Source: Pseudomonadota bacterium
Lineage (GTDB): Bacteria; Pseudomonadota; Alphaproteobacteria; Reyranellales; Reyranellaceae
Assembly (NCBI GenBank): GCA_018242505.1
Contig: JAFEBU010000013.1
Coordinates: 1 to 64,000, forward strand
Direction of reading: 5' to 3'
DNA: 64,000 nucleotides
The position numbers and the translations under genes were made by a program. Positions 42,020 through 50,550 of the stretch are shown here, in pieces. Position 1 is the first letter of the stretch. Each line of letters opens with the position of its first letter. The notes below the pieces were generated by a model. It had not been told where the DNA came from. It ran no database searches and worked only from the letters and a program-made list of their open reading frames with translations.

Positions 42020-42433
42020 CTAGCGGCTACCCCCGACGTCCTTTTCGGAAAGGTGTCCGACCGTTTCGCCAGACTCCACAAAGGTCCGCGTGACTTCGCG
42101 GGCGCCATAGATCCAGAGGATGGTCATCTCCGTCGAACCGACGTTAATGAAACGATGCGGCTTGCCGGCGGCAATGAAGGTCGTATCGGGTGCCTTCAGC
42201 CGGAATCGCTCACCGTCAATCTCCGCCTCCGCCTCGCCCGCAAGCACGGTGACCTGTTCGGCGCAATTGTGCGCGTGCAGCGGCACCATATTGCCCGGCG
42301 GGAAGGTCGTGATCCCGGTCGTGATGCCTTCCACGACCGGAAATTTCTTAATGAGCGGCGTTGTCTTGACGCCGCCGCCACGATCGACCGAAGGAAGGTC
42401 GTTGAAGCGCAGGATGAAGCTTTCACCATTCAT
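42020..42433 (-). CDS. Single-domain cupin (137 aa)
   Basis: Small beta-barrel with both cupin motifs: PLHAHNCAEQVTVLAGEAE (metal ligands His, His, Glu region) and PHRFINVGS (third His). It could be a ring-cleavage accessory enzyme, an isomerase or a sensor. It lies 15 bases downstream of the dioxygenase gene and is cotranscribed with it. Exact role not visible. Confidence 0.85.
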   Translation of the reverse strand: MNGESFILRFNDLPSVDRGGGVKTTPLIKKFPVVEGITTGITTFPPGNMVPLHAHNCAEQVTVLAGEAEAEIDGERFRLKAPDTTFIAAGKPHRFINVGSTEMTILWIYGAREVTRTFVESGETVGHLSEKDVGGSR

Positions 42434-42448
42434 AAGCGGATGCCTTCC

Positions 42449-43558
42449 CTAGGCCGGCATAATGACGGTGCTGCGTCCCTTCTCGTCCTCGCGCTCTTCT
42501 CGATAGAGACTGAGCTTATTGATGGCCGGCGCATCCGTCACGGCAAACAACACTGCCGGATCCTTGCCGATCTGCATGTGCGAGTGCCAGGCCCAGGTCG
42601 GTACGACGAACACGTCATTCTTGTTCCATTCGAGCCGCTTGTCCTCGACGACGGTACAGCCTGAGCCCTCGGCCACACAGTAGATTGTGCTTGAGGTGTG
42701 TCGGTGGCGTAACGTCTTCATGCCGGCCGTCAGCATCTGGAGGGTGAATGACATGGTTGGCATCACCGGCCCACCGGTCTCGGGATTGACGTACTCGAGG
42801 ATATAGCCGTCGTAGAGATCAGGTTTCCCAGTCGCCAAGCGATCGAGCGTCGGACGCACTTCCTCATAGCGATAGACGATCTGTGGCGAATAGGGCTTTT
42901 TCGACTCGTTGATGTTGCGTGGCTTCACGCCTCCGGTCGAATAGAAATCAGTGGTGCCGTCATAGATTTTGCGGACGGTCTGGACCGTCTTGCTGACGTC
43001 GCCCTCCTTCCAATAATCGTGATCGTAGAAGGTGCAGCCAAGCCCCGCGACCAACGGAACGTCGAGGACATTCAGGTAAGTCACTTCGCCGGTACCGTCA
43101 TTGCCATGGTCGTGCCAGAGCCAGCTCGGATTGATGACCAAGTCCCCAGGCACCATGGTGCACTTCTCACCCGCAACCGTAGTGAAACAACCGGTACCCT
43201 CCATCATGAAGCGGCTGGCACTGGTCGTGTGCCGATGGGCCGGCGCACTCTCACCAGGCGAGAGGATCTGAACGTCGCCGAACAACGTGTTCGTCATGTA
43301 CGGCTTACCGGCCAAGCCGGGGTTGGCGAGGATCAGGCCTCGGCGTTCAGCCTCATTGATGCCAATCACCTTTGCCGATTCCAGCATCAGTCCCTTCATT
43401 TCCTCCCAGCCCCACAGATGCGGCAGCACGCCGGTGGTCGGCTTGTCCGTTCGATAGTCCGCATCCCAGTATTCCAGATAGTGCGCGCGGCGCACACGTT
43501 CGGCGAATTCGGCGCGTTGATTATGGGCGAGCGGCAGGGACATCGTGGCGGTGGACAT
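42449..43558 (-). CDS. Gentisate 1,2-dioxygenase-like bicupin ring-cleavage enzyme (369 aa)
   Basis: Two cupin domains: the first with PAHRHTTSASRFMMEGTG (His108, His110) and the second with LRHRHTSSTIYCVAEGSG. This arrangement and the length match gentisate, 1-hydroxy-2-naphthoate and salicylate 1,2-dioxygenases, Fe(II) enzymes that open hydroxylated aromatic rings without a catechol. The first domain keeps the metal His pair, so it should be active. First gene of the minus-strand operon; an XRE-cupin regulator is divergent. Exact aromatic substrate unknown. Confidence 0.87.
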   Translation of the reverse strand: MSTATMSLPLAHNQRAEFAERVRRAHYLEYWDADYRTDKPTTGVLPHLWGWEEMKGLMLESAKVIGINEAERRGLILANPGLAGKPYMTNTLFGDVQILSPGESAPAHRHTTSASRFMMEGTGCFTTVAGEKCTMVPGDLVINPSWLWHDHGNDGTGEVTYLNVLDVPLVAGLGCTFYDHDYWKEGDVSKTVQTVRKIYDGTTDFYSTGGVKPRNINESKKPYSPQIVYRYEEVRPTLDRLATGKPDLYDGYILEYVNPETGGPVMPTMSFTLQMLTAGMKTLRHRHTSSTIYCVAEGSGCTVVEDKRLEWNKNDVFVVPTWAWHSHMQIGKDPAVLFAVTDAPAINKLSLYREEREDEKGRSTVIMPA

Positions 43559-43580
43559 TTCAATGCTCCATTTATCGTCC

Positions 43581-43619
43581 TGTTTACCATCAGGCAGATT
43601 TGTTTACTTTTAGAAAACA
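43581..43619. promoter_or_regulatory. Candidate XRE operator: TGTTTAC repeats 20 bases apart
   Basis: TGTTTAC occurs at 43581-43587 and 43601-43607, exactly two helical turns apart, within an AT-rich stretch just upstream of the dioxygenase start. The second copy is also half of an inverted pair (TGTTT at 43601, AAACA at 43615-43619). Probable site for the divergent XRE-cupin regulator. Confidence 0.55.
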
Positions 43620-43745
43620 TCCGAGTCAAGCATCACACCGAGCGCAGTTTCTTGTACGCACGATTGCTTCGCCCGTGTATCAGCGTTGCTGTCGAGCCCG
43701 GTTTGCCTATACAAGACTTCACACAGCACACTGCGGAACGGGCAG

Positions 43746-44441
43746 ATGAGACGGATGGCCATCAACAATCAAAAGCAATCGGTCAGGCGAGTAGCGTTCG
43801 CAAAGCCCGGTGCCACTCCCTCTAATCCATTCAAGGACACGCGGCGCAAAGTTACCCCGTCCGAGCTCGTGCCATCGGCTAACGGCGGTGCGTCATTCAA
43901 CTTTAGCGAGCGGCTGCGCGAGTTGCGGACTAGGCACGGGCTTTCACTCGAAATGCTGGCGCAGAAGACGGGACTGACGAAGGGCTTCCTGTCATTGGTC
44001 GAGCGGGGGCTGAAGGCACCCTCCATTTCGACCCTGCTGAAATTGTCAGAAACCTACAACGTGTCCGTGGGAGACCTGCTCGACGAACGCATGTCGTTGG
44101 ATCCGCCCTATTCGCTCGTGCGCCGGACCGAGGGTAAAAAGTACGCCAAGGACGGCAGCCTGTTCGGCTATCGATACGAAGCCATCGCGTTCCATAAGGC
44201 CCAAAAGAAGATGGAACCATTCCTTGTCTCGCCACCCATGCGCATGCCTCAGAAGTTCTTCCAGCATGCGGGCGACGAGATGGTATATGTGCTCAAGGGC
44301 CAGGTCGACATCCAGCTCAGTGACGACCAAGTCATGCTGTTTCCGGGCGATTGTCTTTATTTCGACGCTGCAACACCGCACCGCTCGCGCAGCGTTGGCA
44401 AGGAACGCGCCCTAACGCTGGTGGTGGTAACGCCCAGCTGA
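43746..44441 (+). CDS. XRE-family regulator with C-terminal cupin (231 aa)
   Basis: HTH_3 domain at about residues 58-112 (LRELRTRHGLSLEMLAQKTG, LTKGFLSLVERGLKAPSIST) followed by a cupin sensor (DEMVYVLKGQVDIQL, LFPGDCLYFDAATPHRSRSV). Such regulators respond to small ligands of the operon they guard. ATG 43746 or 43755 are both possible; the open frame to 43686 lacks a ribosome site. Divergent from the dioxygenase operon and therefore its likely regulator. Confidence 0.87.
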   Translation: MRRMAINNQKQSVRRVAFAKPGATPSNPFKDTRRKVTPSELVPSANGGASFNFSERLRELRTRHGLSLEMLAQKTGLTKGFLSLVERGLKAPSISTLLKLSETYNVSVGDLLDERMSLDPPYSLVRRTEGKKYAKDGSLFGYRYEAIAFHKAQKKMEPFLVSPPMRMPQKFFQHAGDEMVYVLKGQVDIQLSDDQVMLFPGDCLYFDAATPHRSRSVGKERALTLVVVTPS

Positions 44442-44617
44442 TCAACCATGTCGACCACTGAGCGGAGCTTGCCACCCGGTCAGGCGCCTCACTGCAGGCG
44501 GCCGCCAGCAGCCAAACCTTGAGCGCAAGAGGGCAAGGTCCTCACGGCCGAGATGGATGTTCGAGCAATCTGCAAGCCAGACGAATCCCACCCGCGGCGA
44601 TGGGCGGCTAGTGTCGG

Positions 44618-45667
44618 CTAATTAGCGTCCACTTTACCGAGCCTCTTTACGGCCGCGTCCACCAAGCTCGTGTCAACGGCTTCGGAGAGATCGACCTTTG
44701 CCTTGGCCATTCCCTGTCCGACGAACCAGTCTTGCTGAGCCGCCAATCCCTTCATGTCGATGGTACCGTTCGGATCCATGTAGACCCACTGGATCTTGTC
44801 GTACAGCGCCGCGTCTTTGAGGCTGGTGTACTTTTGCAGGATCTTGATGATCTCACCGCGGTTGGGGCCGTGCTTCATGGCCTGGTAGTAGTCGCGGGTG
44901 CCCTGGAGATAGGCGACAGTGAAAGCCTCGGCCTGTGCGTGCGACTTGACCGTCCAGTCCTTGTTGTAAAGCACTAGGCTTGATTCGAGGTACGGGTGCT
45001 TGATGATGTCCGCTGCCCGGTTGAGAGGAAAGGCGATGCCCTTCTGGTCGAGCAATGTGACGTACGGCTCGGCGATCACTGCAGCATCGATCGCGCCGGT
45101 CTGAAGCGCCTGTCCCATGCTGGGCCACGGCATATTGACGACCGTGACGTCCGACATCTTCAGTCCGGACAATTCCAACATCCTGCCGAGCATGAACTGC
45201 ATGACGCTGCCCGGAGCGTTATTGCCGACCTTCCGGCCCTTGAGGTCAGCCATGGATTTGATCTCGCCCTTGAGCGCGTCGCGCACGATGATCGTCTGGC
45301 TCGAGTTGCCTGGCACGTCGCGCACCCGAGTGAGCACGATGCGTATGGGCCAGTCCCGGGCGAAGGCGTTGACAAAGCCTGCACTCATGCCGCCGCTTCC
45401 CACTTGGAGCTGATTCGACGACAGCGGCGCCACCACTTCGGCGCCGGAAATGAACCGACGCAGCACGACCTTGATGCCCTGCTTCTCGAAGTAGCCTTTC
45501 TCGACACCAATATAAAAGGGTGCATCAGCCAGGACGCCGAGCTCAGCCACCACGACCTCGCTGCCGGCCGCTGCGGCAGGGTAGGCGAGCCCACCGGTCG
45601 ATGCTGTGACAGCGCTCGACGCTGCTGCAAACTTTAAGACATTTCGACGTGTATGGACGAGTTTCAT
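44618..45667 (-). CDS. ABC substrate-binding protein, SsuA/TauA type (349 aa)
   Basis: Tat-like start (MKLVHTRRNVLKFAAASSAV) with cleavage near AAAAGS; the body follows the family pattern (ADAPFYIGVEKGYFEKQGIKV, DLKGRKVGNNAPGS, DAAVIAEPYVTLL). GGGAGGAAA precedes the ATG. Last gene of the second minus-strand importer operon (ATPase, permease, receptor) that starts opposite the TetR gene. Confidence 0.9.
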   Translation of the reverse strand: MKLVHTRRNVLKFAAASSAVTASTGGLAYPAAAAGSEVVVAELGVLADAPFYIGVEKGYFEKQGIKVVLRRFISGAEVVAPLSSNQLQVGSGGMSAGFVNAFARDWPIRIVLTRVRDVPGNSSQTIIVRDALKGEIKSMADLKGRKVGNNAPGSVMQFMLGRMLELSGLKMSDVTVVNMPWPSMGQALQTGAIDAAVIAEPYVTLLDQKGIAFPLNRAADIIKHPYLESSLVLYNKDWTVKSHAQAEAFTVAYLQGTRDYYQAMKHGPNRGEIIKILQKYTSLKDAALYDKIQWVYMDPNGTIDMKGLAAQQDWFVGQGMAKAKVDLSEAVDTSLVDAAVKRLGKVDAN

Positions 45668-45691
45668 GGTTTCCTCCCTTTGCGTTGAAAA

Positions 45692-46459
45692 TTATCGCCA
45701 CGGCGTGAGACGCCGCTCCAGTTCCTTGAGGATGGCGGCAAAACAGATGCCCAGTACGGTGATGCAGATGATGCCGACAAACATGCGATCGACGAGGAGA
45801 AGCTCCCAAGACGACCAGATCAGGTAGCCAATACCCGATCGCGAGGCCACAAACTCGGTTGCCACGAGCACAACAAGGGCGAGGCCAAGCCCGATTCGCA
45901 GGCCGGAGAAGATGATCGGCAGGATCGCCGGGATGATAAGCCGGGTATAAAGCTTGCGGCGCGGTGAACGGAAACTCCGGGCGACATCGAAATAGGCTTT
46001 GTCGATCGACAACACGCCTGTCATCGTGTTGATCGTGGTCAGCAGGAACACTGTCATCGCCACGGCGGCAATCTTCGATCCATCGCCGATGCCGAAGGCA
46101 AGCATCAGCAGCGGGAAAATCGCAATCTTGGGAATCGGGTAGATTGCGGCGACCAATGGATCAATGGCCGCGCGGATTAAGCGATTTAGGCCCATCGCCA
46201 TGCCGAGGGCGATGCCCGCCACGGTGCCGATGCTGAAGCCAAGCGCGAGGCGATAAAGGGTCGCGCCGACATGAGTGAGAAGCTCTCCCGATTTCAGCAG
46301 CTCCCACGTGGCTACGAGGATGGTCGACGGCATGGGAATGAAGCGCGCGTCGATCATCCCCAACCGCCCCACCAGCTCCCACACGACGAGCAACAACACC
46401 GGCGAAAGAATCGTCACGATGCGCTCGCGCGCCACAGGTGGGGTCAGCGACCTAGCCAT
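45692..46459 (-). CDS. ABC transporter permease, SsuC/TauC type (255 aa)
   Basis: Six hydrophobic segments, coupling loop YFDVARSFRSPRRKLYTRLI. Overlaps the end of the ATPase gene by eight bases. Normal length. Confidence 0.92.
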   Translation of the reverse strand: MARSLTPPVARERIVTILSPVLLLVVWELVGRLGMIDARFIPMPSTILVATWELLKSGELLTHVGATLYRLALGFSIGTVAGIALGMAMGLNRLIRAAIDPLVAAIYPIPKIAIFPLLMLAFGIGDGSKIAAVAMTVFLLTTINTMTGVLSIDKAYFDVARSFRSPRRKLYTRLIIPAILPIIFSGLRIGLGLALVVLVATEFVASRSGIGYLIWSSWELLLVDRMFVGIICITVLGICFAAILKELERRLTPWR

Positions 46460-47303
46460 CGGCTTGTGCCCGTGCCGTCAGGACTTCCTCTTCGAGGGTG
46501 CGCCAGATATCAAGACTCAGATTGCCGAACCGAGAATCCGCCCTCATTTCCGCGGCATTGCGCGGCCGGGGAAAATCAACGGAAATGATGCGCTTGATGC
46601 GGCCCGGCGCCGCCGTCATCACCACGATGCGGTCGCTCAGCACGATCGCCTCGTCGATAGCGTGCGTAACGAACAGCACCGTCTTGCGGTCCTTTTCCCA
46701 GATACGCAGCAGCTCCTGCTGCATGATCAGCTTGTTCTGCGCATCGAGAGCGGCAAAGGGCTCGTCCATCAGCAGCACATCGGGATCATTTACATAGGCG
46801 CGGGCCAGGCTGACGCGCTGCCGCATGCCACCGGAGAGTTGCCCTGGATAGTGGTTGGCAAACTTTGCAAGGCCGACCATCTCGAGAAACGGCCGGGCGC
46901 GATCCAGACGTTCCTGCTTCGCCACGCCACGCATCTCCAGCCCGTAGGCCACATTGTCGATGACGCTCAGCCAGGGGAACAGGCTGTGCTCCTGGAAAAC
47001 CATCGAGTTGGATGGGCTGTCCGTCCCTTTCCGGCGATGGATGCGTGCCGTTCCAGAGGAGGCAGTCTCGAGATCCGCCAGGATGCGCAGGGCAGTCGTC
47101 TTGCCACAACCGCTCGGACCGAGAAGAGAGACGAATTCACCTTTTGCTACGGCAAGCGAGAAATCCTCGAGCGCGATCGTCTCGTGCCCCGGCATGCCGA
47201 AGAGCTTCCTCAAGCCGGTGGCTTCGATCGTCGCCTCATCCGTCAACGGTCGACCCTTTCCCGCAACGAAATCGAGCCCGCCTTTTTGACGATCATCCCT
47301 CAT
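46452..47303 (-). CDS. ABC transporter ATP-binding protein, SsuB/TauB type (283 aa)
   Basis: Walker A GPSGCGKTT, signature LSGGMRQRVSLAR, Walker B LLMDEPFAALD and FVTHAIDEA. ATG 47303 is used; TTG 47309 is also in frame. The first gene of its operon, about 55 bases downstream of a TetR-type operator at 47359-47377, so it may share control with the plus-strand operon beyond tetR. Confidence 0.9.
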   Translation of the reverse strand: MRDDRQKGGLDFVAGKGRPLTDEATIEATGLRKLFGMPGHETIALEDFSLAVAKGEFVSLLGPSGCGKTTALRILADLETASSGTARIHRRKGTDSPSNSMVFQEHSLFPWLSVIDNVAYGLEMRGVAKQERLDRARPFLEMVGLAKFANHYPGQLSGGMRQRVSLARAYVNDPDVLLMDEPFAALDAQNKLIMQQELLRIWEKDRKTVLFVTHAIDEAIVLSDRIVVMTAAPGRIKRIISVDFPRPRNAAEMRADSRFGNLSLDIWRTLEEEVLTARAQADG

Positions 47304-47358
47304 CTCCAATCGCCGCGACCATCACAGCTAACACAGTGTCGAATTCCTGAAAAGAAAT

Positions 47359-47377
47359 ATCGATCAATCGATCAAAT
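47359..47377. promoter_or_regulatory. TetR-type operator, copy 1
   Basis: On the minus strand this reads ATTTGATCGATTGATCGAT. The 17-base core TTGATCGATTGATCGAT is identical to the copy at 48223-48239. It sits between the minus-strand importer operon and the tetR gene, so it can serve both. Confidence 0.75.
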
Positions 47378-47477
47378 ACTGGCTCATAGGCGCTTCAATG
47401 GTCCCGTGCGAAGGTTGACAGCCCGACACCGGCAGGCGAGGCATGCGCGCGTAAACATCAACCGAGGTAGGACGCAA

Positions 47478-48173
47478 ATGGCAGGCCAAAGTGAGAAAGC
47501 GCCTTCACGAGACGAAAGGAGGTCTGTCGGCCGGCCCCCTAAGACAAGCAAGCGCGAGGTCAGGAACCGCATTTTGGATGTCGCGGAACGCGCCTTCGCC
47601 GAGCATGGCGTGGACGGCATTTCTCTTCGGCAGATCATGGCAGAAGCGGACGTCAGTATGTCCCTCGTTAGCTACCACTTCGGGACGAAGGAGCGGATGT
47701 TGACGGCGGTGTTCGAGCGGAAAGCCGCGCCGCTCTTCAAGGAGCGCTACGCACTTCTCGAAGCCGCGATTTCTGTCAAACCGCGGCCTGACCTCGAAGG
47801 GATGCTCAAGGCGTTCTTCCTGCCATGTTATGCGAGAAGCAAGACCGACACCTTTGGTCGCCTGTCAGGCCGTGTCGCCGGCGATCCGAGCCTGATCTCG
47901 AAAAGCATAACAGCCATTTTCTTCGACCCCTTCATGCATCGGTTCATCGAGGGCCTCCGCCTCGCCCTGCCAGGACTATCCGAGGACGAACTCTACTTCC
48001 GGTTCCACTGCCTGCTCTGCATACTTAACCAGACACTGGTCCAGCCGAACCGGATCTCCGACCTGTCGCACGGTCGGCGGACCCTAAAGGACGGCTCCGC
48101 AGCGTTCGCGCGCATCATCCCCTTTCTCATGGCTGGGCTGAAGGCAAAGACGAGGCCGATTAAGAACCTCTAA
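47478..48173 (+). CDS. TetR/AcrR-family transcriptional regulator (231 aa)
   Basis: N-terminal TetR HTH at about residues 25-75 (RNRILDVAERAFAEHGVDGI, ISLRQIMAEADVSMSLVSYH) and a helical ligand domain. ATG 47478 has AGGTAGGA upstream; the frame is open far upstream (to 46275) only as a shadow. It is flanked by two copies of the same 17-base operator, at 47359 and 48221, which argues that it represses itself, the importer operon and the plus-strand operon. Ligand probably an acyl-CoA or the imported compound (inference). Confidence 0.9.
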   Translation: MAGQSEKAPSRDERRSVGRPPKTSKREVRNRILDVAERAFAEHGVDGISLRQIMAEADVSMSLVSYHFGTKERMLTAVFERKAAPLFKERYALLEAAISVKPRPDLEGMLKAFFLPCYARSKTDTFGRLSGRVAGDPSLISKSITAIFFDPFMHRFIEGLRLALPGLSEDELYFRFHCLLCILNQTLVQPNRISDLSHGRRTLKDGSAAFARIIPFLMAGLKAKTRPIKNL

Positions 48174-48220
48174 ATATGGAGCGAGGAAAAGAATTGATTC
48201 GGCACCAGCTGTCGCTTAAT

Positions 48221-48244
48221 AATTGATCGATTGATCGATTAATT
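48221..48244. promoter_or_regulatory. TetR-type operator, copy 2
   Basis: A 24-base imperfect palindrome (20 of 24 positions symmetric) built on tandem TGATCGAT units, ending 11 bases before the ATG of the oxidoreductase gene. It would overlap the ribosome-binding/leader region, a typical repression site. Core shared with 47359-47377. Confidence 0.78.
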
Positions 48245-48255
48245 TTGGGAAGATC

Positions 48256-49245
48256 ATGCAAGGTCTGGTTTGCCGTGAGTATGGTCTGCCGCCGCGGCTG
48301 GCGTTCGAGGACCTTCCCGAGCCCACGCCCTCGGCGGACGAGGTGGTCGTCGAGGTCGACGCCTGCAGTATCAGCTTTCCTGATGTGCTGATCGTTCAGA
48401 ACAGGTACCAGACGAAATTCCCCACGCCGTTCGTGCCAGGCGGCGAGCTGAGCGGCACTGTGCGAGCGGTTGGCAGCAACGTGGTTGCGTTCAAGCGGGG
48501 AGATCGGGTTGCGGGTTTCGGCCTGACTGGCGCGTTTGCCGAACAGGCGACGCTGCCCGCATCGCGTCTCGGCTTGCTGCCCCGCTCCATCTCCGCCGTC
48601 ACCGCCGCTTCGTTTCCGCGCAACTACACCACGGTCTTTCACGCGCTCAAAGACCGTGGCCGCTTGCAGACCGGCGAAACGCTGCTGGTGCTGGGCGCCG
48701 CCGGCGGCATCGGCCTGGCAGCGATCGATCTCGGTCGGACGCTTGGTGCGCGCGTGATTGCCTGCGCTTCGACGGCGGAGCGACTCGAGCTTTGCCGGCA
48801 ACAGGGAGCGACCGACCTGATCAACTATGTCGAGGGCGATCTTCGCGCGGAGCTGACCGCACTGACCGACGGCCGCGGCGTGGACGTCATTGTTGACACG
48901 GTGGGAGGCCCACTCGCGGAGCGCGCGATGCGGAACATGGCCTGGAACGGCCGATATCTCGTAATCGGCTTCGCCAGCGGCGAGGTTCCCAAGATCGCAC
49001 TCAACATACCGCTGCTTAAGGGCTGCTCCATCGCCGGCGTCTTGATCGGCGAATTCGCGCGCCATGAGCCTGACGAATTTCGCCACAACATGGATCAGCT
49101 TTTCGCATGGTTGGGCGATGGCAAGCTCAATCCGTACGTTGCGCGCGTGATGCCGCTGGCGCGCGCCACAGAGGCGCTGGTGGCGATGTCCGCGCGCCAG
49201 ACCGTCGGTAAGACGGTGCTCGTGGCACGGGACGATGTGCAATGA
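48256..49245 (+). CDS. Medium-chain quinone oxidoreductase-like dehydrogenase (329 aa)
   Basis: Zinc-independent MDR protein of the QOR (NADPH:quinone reductase / enoyl reductase) type. GroES-like domain at the N-terminus, nucleotide site LVLGAAGGIGLAAIDLGRTLGA at about 146-167, and no catalytic zinc Cys/His set. First gene after the second operator; its stop overlaps the CoA-transferase start (ATGA). It may reduce an enoyl or quinone intermediate of the pathway. Confidence 0.87.
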   Translation: MQGLVCREYGLPPRLAFEDLPEPTPSADEVVVEVDACSISFPDVLIVQNRYQTKFPTPFVPGGELSGTVRAVGSNVVAFKRGDRVAGFGLTGAFAEQATLPASRLGLLPRSISAVTAASFPRNYTTVFHALKDRGRLQTGETLLVLGAAGGIGLAAIDLGRTLGARVIACASTAERLELCRQQGATDLINYVEGDLRAELTALTDGRGVDVIVDTVGGPLAERAMRNMAWNGRYLVIGFASGEVPKIALNIPLLKGCSIAGVLIGEFARHEPDEFRHNMDQLFAWLGDGKLNPYVARVMPLARATEALVAMSARQTVGKTVLVARDDVQ

Positions 49246-49910
49246 TCGACAAGCGGCACGCCACGACCCGGGAAGCCCTTGAGGGCGTGAAAGACGGCTC
49301 GACCGTCCTCGTGAGTGGTTTCGGTGATGCCGGCATGCCGTTCGATCTTATCTTCGCCCTGATTGATCAAGGTGCGCGCGACCTTACACTGGTGGCCAAC
49401 AATGCTGGAGTGGCTGACGATGCCATAGCCCAACTGATGGACAAGGGCCGTGTACGCAAGGTTGTGTGCTCGTTCCCCAATGTCGGCCGGGGCGCGCCGG
49501 TGTTCGATCGCCTTTATGCAAGCGGTGAGATCGAGCTCGAACTGGTCCCGCAGGGCACGCTGAGCGAACGCATCCGCGCCGGGGCGGCCGGATTGGGCGG
49601 CTTCTATACGCGCACCGCTGCCGGCACCGAGCTCGCAGAGGGCAAGGAAAGTCGTGAAATGGACGGCAAACTGTACATTCTCGAGAAGCCCATCGTGGGC
49701 GATGTGGCATTGCTCGCCGCTCACAAGGCCGATCGCTGGGGCAACCTGGTTTATAGATATGCAGAGCGCAATTTCGGCCCGGACATGGCCGCTTCCGGTC
49801 GGCTCACCATCGCGCAGGTAACGGAGATCGTGCCGCTGGGCGCGCTTGCGCCCGACGTCATCACGACGCCTGGCATCTATGTCGATCGGGTCGTCGAGGT
49901 GAGGCCATGA
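49242..49910 (+). CDS. CoA transferase subunit A (PcaI/ScoA type), 222 aa
   Basis: Alpha subunit of a family I CoA transferase: SGFGDAGMPFDLIFALIDQG at the N-terminus and the GLGGFYTRTAAGTELAEGKE CoA-binding region. Partners are normally 3-oxoadipate or acetoacetate with succinyl-CoA. Four-base overlaps on both sides (with the oxidoreductase and subunit B) mark one operon. Confidence 0.9.
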   Translation: MIDKRHATTREALEGVKDGSTVLVSGFGDAGMPFDLIFALIDQGARDLTLVANNAGVADDAIAQLMDKGRVRKVVCSFPNVGRGAPVFDRLYASGEIELELVPQGTLSERIRAGAAGLGGFYTRTAAGTELAEGKESREMDGKLYILEKPIVGDVALLAAHKADRWGNLVYRYAERNFGPDMAASGRLTIAQVTEIVPLGALAPDVITTPGIYVDRVVEVRP

Positions 49911-50536
49911 GCAAGCGCAGCGAGATCGCGCGGCGGGCAGCACGCGATCTGCCGGACGGCGCCTACGTCAATCTCGGAGCGGGCCTTCCGACATTGGTCG
50001 CCGACCATCTAACGGACGACAAGGAAATCCAGTTCCACAGCGAGAACGGCCTGCTCGGCATTGCCCCTGCTGTCGACGACGCGAATCACTACGGGTTGAT
50101 GAACGCCAACATCCAGAGGGTCAGCCTGCTGCAGGGCGGATCTGTGTTCAAGCACTCCGACGCCTTCGTGATGATCCGCGGCGGACACATCGACTACGCC
50201 CTGCTGGGCGCCTATCAAGTCTCAGAGGCCGGCGATCTGGCCAACTGGTCGACCGGCGACACCTCACGCGCTCCATCGGTGGGAGGCGCGATGGATCTCG
50301 CTGTCGGTGCCAGAGAGGTGTGGGTCTTGATGGAGCATTGCACCAGGACCGGCGCTCCGCGCATCGTCGAGAGCTGCACCTTGCCACTCACCGCTGCGCG
50401 CTGCGTGTCGCGCATCTACACCGACAAGGCTGTGATCGAAGTGCGCGCCAATGGCTTGGTTGTCACCGAGCTGATCGGCACCGACTTCGCCGCGCTGCAG
50501 GCGCTCACGGCTGCGCCGTTGCGCGAGGGATTCTGA
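49907..50536 (+). CDS. CoA transferase subunit B (PcaJ/ScoB type), 209 aa
   Basis: Beta subunit carrying the catalytic Glu46 in HSENGLLG. AYVNLGAGLPTLVADHL and GGHIDYALLGAYQVSEAGDL are typical. Overlaps subunit A by four bases. With A it activates or recycles an oxo acid at the end of an aromatic pathway (established for the family; substrate here inferred). Confidence 0.92.
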   Translation: MSKRSEIARRAARDLPDGAYVNLGAGLPTLVADHLTDDKEIQFHSENGLLGIAPAVDDANHYGLMNANIQRVSLLQGGSVFKHSDAFVMIRGGHIDYALLGAYQVSEAGDLANWSTGDTSRAPSVGGAMDLAVGAREVWVLMEHCTRTGAPRIVESCTLPLTAARCVSRIYTDKAVIEVRANGLVVTELIGTDFAALQALTAAPLREGF

Positions 50537-50550
50537 AAGGGCAATCAAAT

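Noticed and set aside
41084..42664. 526-codon plus-strand frame
   Set aside because: Antisense to the binding protein and both cupin genes; no ribosome site and no domain pattern.
44617..44628. GGCTAATTAGC palindrome as a further copy of the island operator
   Set aside because: It lacks the GCAA/TTGC half sites and overlaps the stop codon of a binding-protein gene, not a promoter.
46275..48173. 632-codon version of the TetR gene
   Set aside because: The first 400 codons are antisense to the ABC ATPase and permease genes; ATG 47478 with its ribosome site starts the TetR domain.
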